Shown: piece after piece, positions 17,026-23,581 of the stretch
Numbering within the stretch: the first letter of the stretch is position 1
How the letters are laid out: each line of letters begins with the position of its first letter
Source: a marine group bacterium Sva0996 bin134
Lineage (GTDB): Bacteria; Actinomycetota; Acidimicrobiia; Acidimicrobiales; Bin134
Assembly (NCBI GenBank): GCA_002239105.1
Contig: MPNQ01000025.1
Span: 1-43,074 of the forward strand
Direction: 5' to 3'
Length of the DNA stretch: 43,074 bases
Program-made: the position numbers and the translations under genes
The notes under the pieces: generated by a model
Database searches by the model: none
What the model was told of the DNA's origin: nothing
What the model saw: only the letters and a program-made list of their open reading frames with translations

Positions 17026-18923
17026 TGGGCTGGGGCGGCTACTTCGGGGGGCCCCAAGCCCAGAGCGCGGCTCGCGACGCCGGCTTGCCCCATGCGGGGG
17101 TGCCCGGGAACCTGCGGGTTCAGGTCGAAGAGGTGCTGCGGACCGAGCCCGAGTATCCCCCGGTGGAGGTGGACTTCAGCCACCGCCAGCCCGCTGATCC
17201 GCCGCTGACGCTTCGCACCCTTTTGTGGCCCCACCGCCGGCAACTGGCGGTGGCCCTGTTCTTGGTGGTGGTCGAGTCTGTGATGATGCAGTCGGGCCCC
17301 CTGCTGGCCCAGCTAGGCATCGACCACGGCGTCAGCTCCGGCAACCTGCGGGTGCTGTTGATAGTGGCCGCGGTGTTCTTGAGCACGGTGGTGGCCCACG
17401 CCTTCAGCTCGTCTCTGCGCATCCGCTACACCGGCAAGCTGGGTGAACGGCTCATGTACGGCCTGCGCATGCGGGTGTTCTCCCACTATCAGCGCCTGTC
17501 GCTGGACTTCTTCACCAAGGAGAAGGCCGGCGTGCTGATGACCCGCATGACCAGCGACATCGAGGCTTTGACCGTGCTGTTCCAAGAGGGCATGGTGAAC
17601 TTCGCGGTGCAGGGGCTGGTGCTCACCGTGATCACCGCCGTGCTGTTCTATCTGAACCCGCTCTTGGCCGTTTTGACCCTGGTGATCGTGGTGCCAGCCA
17701 CATTCCTTCTCAGCATCTGGTTCCGCAAGGTGTCCGACCTGTACTACGGGCTGGTTCGGGACCGGATCGCCGAGGTGTTGGCCGACTTGCAGGAGAGCCT
17801 GTCAGGCATCCGGGTGATCACCGCCCACAACCGCCGCCGCCACAACGTTGTGCACCACACCAACGTGGTGGGGCGGCACAAAGACGCCAATCTGGCCGGG
17901 GTTCGGGCGGCGTCCATCTACGCCCCCACCACCGAGGCCATCGTGATCATCGGCCAGGCCATCTTGTTGGTGATCGGCGGGACCATGGTGATCAACGGAA
18001 GCCTCACCCCCGGCGAGCTGACCGCATTCGTGCTCTACCTGACGTTCTTCTTCGCCCCCATCCAGCAACTTGTTCAGCTCTACAACGGCTACCAGCAGGG
18101 ACAGGCTTCGGCCAAGAAGCTGCGCGAGGTGCTGGAGAACGAGCCCTCGGTGTCCGAGGCCCCCGATGCGGTGGACCTGCCCCCCATCGACGGGGAGATC
18201 ACCTTCGATGGGGTGAGCTTTGGCTACGACGACGACACTCCGGTGCTGCACGATGTGAGCTTGCGGCTGGCGCCCGGTGAGAGCTTGGCCGTGGTGGGGC
18301 CCACCGGGGCGGGCAAGTCCACGGTGGCCAAGTTGATCGCGCGGTTCTACGACCCCCAGCAGGGGGTGGTATGCATCGATGGCCATGACCTGCGGACGGT
18401 GACGCTGGCCTCGCTGCGCCGCCAGCTTGGGGTGGTGCCCCAGGAGCCGTTCTTGTTCTACGGCTCCATTCGGGACAACGTGGCCTTCGCCCGGCCCGAT
18501 GCGTCCATGGCCGAGGTGTTGGACGCCTGTCGGGCCGTGGGGCTGACCGAGCTGCTAGAGCGGTTGCCCGACGACGTGAACTCACAGGTGCATGAGCGGG
18601 GGGCGTCTTTGTCGGCCGGGGAGCGGCAGCTTCTGGCGCTGGCCCGGGCGTTTCTGGCCCGGCCCCGGGTGCTGGTGCTGGACGAGGCCACCTCCAATTT
18701 GGACCTACGGTCGGAGTCGAAGATTGAGGCGGCGTTGGATGTGGTGCTGGAGGGTCGGACGGCCATCATCATCGCCCACCGGCTGGCCACCGCCATGCGG
18801 GCCGATCGGATCGCGGTGGTGGAAGACGGCCGGATCACCGAGATCGGCACCCACGATGAGTTGGTGGCTATGGGCGGCCATTACGCCGACATGTACGCCA
18901 CCTGGATGGCCCACACCAACTAG
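17025..18923 (+). CDS. ABC exporter subunit with consensus Walker sites and a degenerate signature
   Basis: A 632-residue half-transporter partnering the previous gene. It has an N-terminal extension (about 1-65), a membrane domain (about 70-350) and an NBD (about 385-625). Walker A is G425-S432, Q-loop Gln473, Walker B D553 with catalytic Glu554, H-loop His585. The signature is LSAGE (529-533) instead of LSGGQ. In the dimer, this degenerate signature faces the degenerate Walker site of the partner, while this subunit's intact Walker site faces the partner's LSGGQ, giving one active and one inactive ATP site. The ATG at 17025 uses the last base of the previous stop (TGATG). The TAG stop at 18921-18923 is made partly from the first bases of the MITE-like element. 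Confidence 0.88.
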   Translation: MGWGGYFGGPQAQSAARDAGLPHAGVPGNLRVQVEEVLRTEPEYPPVEVDFSHRQPADPPLTLRTLLWPHRRQLAVALFLVVVESVMMQSGPLLAQLGIDHGVSSGNLRVLLIVAAVFLSTVVAHAFSSSLRIRYTGKLGERLMYGLRMRVFSHYQRLSLDFFTKEKAGVLMTRMTSDIEALTVLFQEGMVNFAVQGLVLTVITAVLFYLNPLLAVLTLVIVVPATFLLSIWFRKVSDLYYGLVRDRIAEVLADLQESLSGIRVITAHNRRRHNVVHHTNVVGRHKDANLAGVRAASIYAPTTEAIVIIGQAILLVIGGTMVINGSLTPGELTAFVLYLTFFFAPIQQLVQLYNGYQQGQASAKKLREVLENEPSVSEAPDAVDLPPIDGEITFDGVSFGYDDDTPVLHDVSLRLAPGESLAVVGPTGAGKSTVAKLIARFYDPQQGVVCIDGHDLRTVTLASLRRQLGVVPQEPFLFYGSIRDNVAFARPDASMAEVLDACRAVGLTELLERLPDDVNSQVHERGASLSAGERQLLALARAFLARPRVLVLDEATSNLDLRSESKIEAALDVVLEGRTAIIIAHRLATAMRADRIAVVEDGRITEIGTHDELVAMGGHYADMYATWMAHTN

Positions 18924-19085
18924 TGGTGTGTCGTGGGTTTATTCGCTCGTGTCCTGCTAGGCATCGACGCCCCTCGCTGCGTTGCTCCTCCTTGCCGTAC
19001 GCTCTGAGTATGGCTGCGTCGGTGCGCCTTGCTAGGAACGCCGCTGCCGTCGCAATCCACGGCGCTAAACCCACGACACACCACT
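18922..19085. mobile_element. MITE-like element with perfect 20-bp terminal inverted repeats
   Basis: A 164-bp non-coding segment bounded by perfect 20-bp inverted repeats: AGTGGTGTGTCGTGGGTTTA at 18922-18941 and its reverse complement at 19066-19085. The interior shows weaker subterminal symmetry (TCCTGCTAGGC near the left, GCCTTGCTAGGA near the right), so a single strand could fold into a long hairpin. There is no open frame with coding features and no transposase, which fits a miniature inverted-repeat element mobilised in trans. No convincing target-site duplication is visible; the flanks read CCAACT and GGGCGC. It fills almost all of the gap between the exporter and the next ABC ATPase. 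A very long bidirectional terminator is the alternative, but the loop is too large and there is no T-run. Confidence 0.65.
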
Positions 19086-19092
19086 GGGCGCC

Positions 19093-19881
19093 ATGACCGA
19101 GGCGTTGGCGCTGCGGCTGGCCGGGGTGGGCTTCACCCGCGACAAGCGACCCATCCTCGCCGACATCAATTGGGAAGTGGCCGCCGGCCAGCGGTGGGTG
19201 GTGCTGGGGGCCAACGGCAGCGGCAAGACCACGCTGTTGCGCATCGCCGCGCTCTACGAGCATCCCACGGCGGGAACTGTCGATGTGCTCGGGCAGCGCT
19301 TGGGCCGGGTGGACGTGCGCCGCATGCGGCACTTGGTGGGATTCGTGTCGCCCGCGCTGGCCCAGATGCTGCGGCCCCATCTGAGGGCGGTTGAGGTGGT
19401 GATGACCGCTCGCCACGGTGCCCTGGAACCGTGGTGGCACGACTACACCGACGATGACCGCGAGCGGGCACACAAGCTGCTGGAGCAGGTGGGAGCCGGG
19501 GGGCTGGGCGAGCGCACCATCGCCACCTTGTCATCGGGCGAGCGCCAGCGGGTGCAGATCGCCCGCAGCCTGATGACCGACCCCGGCCTAGTGCTGCTGG
19601 ACGAGCCCGCCTCCACCCTCGACCTGGGTGGCCGGGAAATGCTGGTGGGTGATTTGACCGCCCTGGCCAACGACCCCGCCGCCCCTCCTCTGGTTATGGT
19701 CACCCACCGCACCGAAGAGATCCCCGCCGGCTTCACCCACGTGCTGATGCTGCGCAACGGCCAAGTGCTGGCCCAAGGCCCCCTGGAAGATGTGCTCACC
19801 TCCGAATCCCTCTCCGCCTGCTTCGCCCTCCCCCTAGACCTAGAACACCGCAACGGCCGCTGGCACTCCCAAGCCCGTTGA
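19093..19881 (+). CDS. Stand-alone ABC ATPase (YlmA/ModF-like)
   Basis: A 262-residue cytoplasmic ABC ATPase without a permease beside it. Walker A is GANGSGKT (39-46), the signature is LSSGERQR, Walker B is LVLLDEP followed by ASTLDL, and the switch His lies in VMVTHRTEEIP. The sequence style (GVGFTRDKRPILADINWEV, and VVMTARHG before the helical domain) resembles Bacillus YlmA and similar lone ATPases whose role is unclear. The ATG at 19093 lies 7 nt after the MITE-like element, so the element has probably supplied or displaced the leader. The next gene begins 48 bp downstream. Confidence 0.82.
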   Translation: MTEALALRLAGVGFTRDKRPILADINWEVAAGQRWVVLGANGSGKTTLLRIAALYEHPTAGTVDVLGQRLGRVDVRRMRHLVGFVSPALAQMLRPHLRAVEVVMTARHGALEPWWHDYTDDDRERAHKLLEQVGAGGLGERTIATLSSGERQRVQIARSLMTDPGLVLLDEPASTLDLGGREMLVGDLTALANDPAAPPLVMVTHRTEEIPAGFTHVLMLRNGQVLAQGPLEDVLTSESLSACFALPLDLEHRNGRWHSQAR

Positions 19882-19928
19882 GAACGCAACTCCCCGAAAC
19901 CGTCACTGCTGGGATGTAACTTCGAGAG

Positions 19929-21488
19929 ATGGAATCTGCGCGGCGTCGGCAACCGACGGCGACCTCTAGTTTCGGGGTAGGCCGGCGGGAGGGACATGAT
20001 GCCTCCGCGTTCTACGACCGGTTTCCGGTGCCCGAGATCAGCGACGACTCCGAAGTAGCGGAACCCACTTGTCGGGACCAGCTTTGGGTGGGCGACGCCC
20101 GCAAGATGGACCTCTTTGGGCAGGTGGCCGACAACTCAGTGGCGCTGGTGGTCACCTCCCCGCCCTATTTCGTGGGCAAGGAGTACGAGGAAGCGGTGGG
20201 CCAGGGCCACATCCCCGCCGACTACGTGGACTTTCTCGCCATGCTCGAAGAGGTGTTCGCCGAGTGCGCACGCAAGCTGGAGCCCGGCGGGCGCATCGCG
20301 GTGAACGTGGCCAACCTGGGCCGCCGCCCGTATCGCTCTTTGTCGGCCGACGTGATCGACATACTCCAGAACCGCCTCGGACTGCTGCTGCGGGGCGAGG
20401 TGATCTGGAAGAAGGCTTCCAGCGCAGGAGGCAGTTGCGCATGGGGCAGCTTCCAGCGTCCGGGAAACCCGGTACTACGGGACGTTACCGAGCGGGTTGT
20501 GATCGCCTCCAAGGGGCGCTTCGACCGGGCTCTAACCGCAGCCGAGCGGGCAGCTCAGGAGCTGCCCTCCGAGGGAACTGCCTTTGTAGATGAGTTCATG
20601 GAGGCCACTACCGACATATGGGAGATCAACTCTGAGTCAGCCACTCGTGTCGGCCATCCCGCCCCGTTCCCAGTGGAACTACCCCAAAGGCTGATCGACC
20701 TCTACACCTACCGGGGCGACCTCGTGCTCGACCCCTTCGTTGGAGCAGGGACAACAGCGGTGGCCGCAGTTCGCACTGGACGGCACTACGTGGGCTTCGA
20801 CACCGACGCCGACTACATCGAGTTGGCCGAGCAGCGCATCGCCGACGAACGAAAACGACTGACACAGGGTTCAGACAAGCTCCAGTGGAAGGTCACGGTC
20901 GCACCATCACGCAGTGGCAATTTGCGACTATTCGAAGACTCCGACAATGAACCAGCATCAATCCGAGTTGACCATGAAATCTTGCCTAACGAAGCTGGCG
21001 CAGCAGGGAGCATTGACTTCCAAGCTCGGGCTGGGCAAGAAGGGCGCAAGGCTCAGGAAATGGCAGGTGAGATTCTCCAACAGTGCGGATTCCGAGATAT
21101 CCGAGAGAAGGTTCGCTTCCCCTGCGGGGTGGAGGTCAACTTCAGGGCCATCGACCAATTGGGTAAGGAATGGCTGTTCGATGTATCCGGTGCCTTCAGC
21201 GTGACCCAGCGGCCTGGGCTGCGCCGCACCGACACACTGTGGAAAGCGGTGGGCAAGGCCTCTGTGTTGCATTCGTCCGGCGTCGACACCCCGCTGGTGC
21301 TGCTGACCACAGATCGCCCCGCCCCCAACAGCTCGGGCCACCGGGCACTCAAAGCGGTCACCGACCCCAGTAAGCCGGTCTACACCGTTATAGAAATGCT
21401 CGACCCCGCCGACTTGTCCCGTCTTGCTCAATTAGCCCGCGGCGGAACGGGCGGCGAATCGGTTGTTGGTGAACGGAGGCAGAAGTAG
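19929..21488 (+). CDS. DNA (cytosine-N4/adenine-N6) methyltransferase with extra C-terminal domain
   Basis: A 519-residue protein. The catalytic part (about 45-305) is a beta-class amino-methyltransferase: motif IV T76-S-P-P-Y-F comes first and the AdoMet motif I D268-P-F-V-G-A-G-T-T follows, as in TSPPY-type N4-cytosine or N6-adenine enzymes. A second domain (about 365-519) follows a linker. It has an N-terminal helix, then strands with E402-V-N-F, D409, WLF-D418-VSG, then a DTLWKAVGKA helix. That order resembles a restriction-endonuclease-like fold, but the usual E-x-K is not clear. The methyltransferase could be solitary or a methylase-nuclease fusion. Base composition falls below that of its neighbours from about 20850, which hints at horizontal transfer. 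The recognition site cannot be predicted. Confidence 0.85.
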   Translation: MESARRRQPTATSSFGVGRREGHDASAFYDRFPVPEISDDSEVAEPTCRDQLWVGDARKMDLFGQVADNSVALVVTSPPYFVGKEYEEAVGQGHIPADYVDFLAMLEEVFAECARKLEPGGRIAVNVANLGRRPYRSLSADVIDILQNRLGLLLRGEVIWKKASSAGGSCAWGSFQRPGNPVLRDVTERVVIASKGRFDRALTAAERAAQELPSEGTAFVDEFMEATTDIWEINSESATRVGHPAPFPVELPQRLIDLYTYRGDLVLDPFVGAGTTAVAAVRTGRHYVGFDTDADYIELAEQRIADERKRLTQGSDKLQWKVTVAPSRSGNLRLFEDSDNEPASIRVDHEILPNEAGAAGSIDFQARAGQEGRKAQEMAGEILQQCGFRDIREKVRFPCGVEVNFRAIDQLGKEWLFDVSGAFSVTQRPGLRRTDTLWKAVGKASVLHSSGVDTPLVLLTTDRPAPNSSGHRALKAVTDPSKPVYTVIEMLDPADLSRLAQLARGGTGGESVVGERRQK

Positions 21489-21537
21489 GCTGCTAGGGAA
21501 TCTTCCCCCGTGACTTTTTTTTGGTAGAGGAAAGATC

Positions 21538-21756
21538 ATGCAAGCTGCCATCGCGACGCTCATCGGAGTACTGGGCATCGGGCTCATCTCTGTGTTGATC
21601 CTGTTCATGCGGACGATGAACTCGAATATGAACTCCAGGTTCGACCGTCTCGAGTCGACAGTTGACGGCCTGTCCGGCGAACACCGAACTCACAGGGAGC
21701 GACTGGCTCGAATTGAGGCCAGGCTGGAAATCGACCCGCCGGCCGAAGCTGCCTGA
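21538..21756 (+). CDS. Small single-TM coiled-coil protein
   Basis: A 72-residue protein with one N-terminal transmembrane helix (about 4-25, ending LILFMR). A polar helical stretch predicted to form a coiled coil follows (FDRLESTVDGLSGEHRTHRERLARIEARL). A good ribosome site, GAGGAAAG, lies just before the ATG, which supports it as a real gene. It lies 49 bp after the methyltransferase on the same strand. No family function is known to me; short membrane-coil proteins of this kind occur widely in actinobacteria, sometimes near phage or restriction genes. Confidence 0.65.
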   Translation: MQAAIATLIGVLGIGLISVLILFMRTMNSNMNSRFDRLESTVDGLSGEHRTHRERLARIEARLEIDPPAEAA

Positions 21757-21783
21757 GCGGCTCACCGAATTGGCCGAGGGGCC

Positions 21784-22740
21784 CTACAGCGAGATGACTT
21801 GGCCGCCTTGGTGGGAGGATTGCCAGCGGAGGGATTTGCGCTCGGCGAAGCCGATTCCGCCGTTCATTAGGAGCGCGATGAGGGCCAGGATGAACACGAT
21901 GGCGAAGGTGTCGCCGTAGGACAGCTGGTTGGCCGCGGTGATGAGCCGCTGGCCTAGGCCCCGGCGGGCGGAGAAGATCTCGCCGAACACCACCGCCAGC
22001 ACCGAGATGACCGCCGAAAGGCGCAGTGCGCCGAACACCGCGGGGGTGATGCCGGGCAGGGTGACCTTGGTGAAGAGCTGGCGCTGGGATGCGCCCATGG
22101 TGCGGGCCACCATGTCCAAGTCGGGATCGACTAGGGCCACCGCGGCCTGGGTGGGCACCTGCACGATGAAGAAGACGATGATCACGGCCAGCACGACCTT
22201 GGAGGTCTCGCCCACGCCGTACACGATCAGGATCAGCGGCAAGAAGGCGATCTTGGGCATGGCGTTGATGATGACGATGAAGGGCCCCACCGCTCTGGAG
22301 GCTCTCTGGAAGCGCCCGAGCACGATGCCAACGAGAAGCCCAAGAATCGACCCGATGGCGAAGCCGAACAATGCCTCTTTCACCGTGACCCAGAGGTCTT
22401 GCCAGAAGAGCTTCTCGTGGTAGATCTGGGTGAAGTACTCCCAGGTCTCTCCAGGGCTGGCCCGGAACGTCTCGGGCACGTCGGGGAACGGCTGGATGCC
22501 GAATATCGAGAACGCGTCCCAGCCATTCCAGACGACCTCGTAGTGCCACAGCGCCCAGATCCCAAACAGGATGGCGATCCGCAAGATCTGGACCGGGATG
22601 TCGAGGCGGCGCAGCCGGTATTTCCAAATGGACTCGTGGGGGATCAGCGCCTCCACTTCTTCTTGGCTGAGCGCGTCGGCCAACCTGGTCTGGCCGGCCA
22701 TGTCGGCTTCCCGGGGTTCGTCGACGTCAGACGATCTCAC
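21784..22740 (-). CDS. NitT/TauT-type ABC importer permease
   Basis: A 318-residue inner-membrane permease of the BPD_transp_1 family (SsuC/TauC type). It has about six membrane helices, with the EAA-loop region GASQRQLFTKVTLPGITPAVFGALR coupling to the ATPase. The 80-residue N-terminus is soluble and longer than usual. I take the GTG at 22740 as start because GGAGGAG lies 7 nt before it; this makes the gene overlap the ATPase gene by 14 nt. An internal ATG at 22701 is a weaker alternative. It works with the ATPase and the double-domain binding protein upstream. Cargo is unknown; the sulfatases next door suggest an organosulfur compound (inference). Confidence 0.87.
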   Translation of the reverse strand: MRSSDVDEPREADMAGQTRLADALSQEEVEALIPHESIWKYRLRRLDIPVQILRIAILFGIWALWHYEVVWNGWDAFSIFGIQPFPDVPETFRASPGETWEYFTQIYHEKLFWQDLWVTVKEALFGFAIGSILGLLVGIVLGRFQRASRAVGPFIVIINAMPKIAFLPLILIVYGVGETSKVVLAVIIVFFIVQVPTQAAVALVDPDLDMVARTMGASQRQLFTKVTLPGITPAVFGALRLSAVISVLAVVFGEIFSARRGLGQRLITAANQLSYGDTFAIVFILALIALLMNGGIGFAERKSLRWQSSHQGGQVISL

Positions 22741-23503
22741 CGCGCAACTCCTCCCAGATCTTGTGCTCGGTCTCCCGGAAGACCGGGTCGAAGCGGAGCT
22801 CGTCGATCACCCGGGGGCGGGCCAGATCAACGATGGTGTCCGACTTGATGCGGCCGGGACGGGCGGTCATGACCACCACCCGGTCGGCCAACAGCACGGC
22901 CTCTTCGAGGTCGTGGGTCACGAATATGACCGTCTTGTGGGTCTCATACCAGATATCCAAGAACTCCGACTGGACGGTGAGCCGAGTTTGGGCGTCGAGG
23001 GCCCCGAAGGGCTCGTCCATGAGCCACAGGTCGGGGTCGATGGCCAGTGTGCGGGCGATGGCTACCCGCTGGCGCATGCCCTGGCTGAGCTGGGATGGGA
23101 ACGAGTCGGCAAAGCCCTCCAGGCGGAGCTTGGCCAACAACTCCATAGCCCGGTCACGCCGCTCGCTTCGGGGCACGCCCCGGAACTCAAGGCCGAGCTC
23201 GACGTTGCGACGGGCGGTGCGCCACGGGCTCAGCCCCGAGCGGGCCAGCATGTAGCCGATGTCGTCGCTGGGGCCGTCGACCTCTTCGCCGTGGCGAATG
23301 ACCGATCCCCGGGTGGCGTTGAGGATTCCGGCCAGCATGTTCAAGATGGTGGTCTTGCCGCACCCGCTCGGCCCGACCACGGCCACGAACTGGCCAGCCG
23401 GGATGGAGAGGTTGATGTCTTGGATGGCGAGAACCGGCTCGTCTTTGGGGTGATCGCCCCCGAAGATGAGGGTGACATCCTTCAGTTCGACCGCTGGGCT
23501 CAC
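22727..23503 (-). CDS. NitT/TauT-type ABC importer ATPase
   Basis: A 258-residue ATPase of the SsuB/TauB/NrtD group. Walker A is GPSGCGKT, the signature is LSQGMRQR, Walker B is LWLMDEPFGALD, and the switch His lies in IFVTHDLEEAVLLADRVVVM. It powers the permease encoded immediately downstream. It lies 78 bp after the binding-protein gene, with a stable stem-loop in between that may reduce transcription of the ATPase and permease relative to the binding protein. Confidence 0.9.
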   Translation of the reverse strand: MSPAVELKDVTLIFGGDHPKDEPVLAIQDINLSIPAGQFVAVVGPSGCGKTTILNMLAGILNATRGSVIRHGEEVDGPSDDIGYMLARSGLSPWRTARRNVELGLEFRGVPRSERRDRAMELLAKLRLEGFADSFPSQLSQGMRQRVAIARTLAIDPDLWLMDEPFGALDAQTRLTVQSEFLDIWYETHKTVIFVTHDLEEAVLLADRVVVMTARPGRIKSDTIVDLARPRVIDELRFDPVFRETEHKIWEELRGEIV

Positions 23504-23535
23504 AACGCCACCATCTCGATACCTTAGCCAGCCCC

Positions 23536-23570
23536 TCCGGTCGGGCGACCTAAACAGCCGCCCGACCGGA
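23536..23570 (-). terminator. 12-bp stem-loop between binding-protein and ATPase genes
   Basis: TCCGGTCGGGCG (23536-23547) pairs perfectly with CGCCCGACCGGA (23559-23570) around an 11-nt loop, 11 bp after the stop of the binding-protein gene. There is no U-tract. It could be a leaky terminator or an RNA stabiliser that favours excess binding protein, as is common in importer operons. Confidence 0.5.
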
Positions 23571-23581
23571 AGAAGAGTTGG

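Noticed and set aside
18915..19092. Target-site duplication flanking the MITE-like element
   Set aside because: Left and right flanks share no convincing direct repeat beyond chance, so no duplication is claimed.
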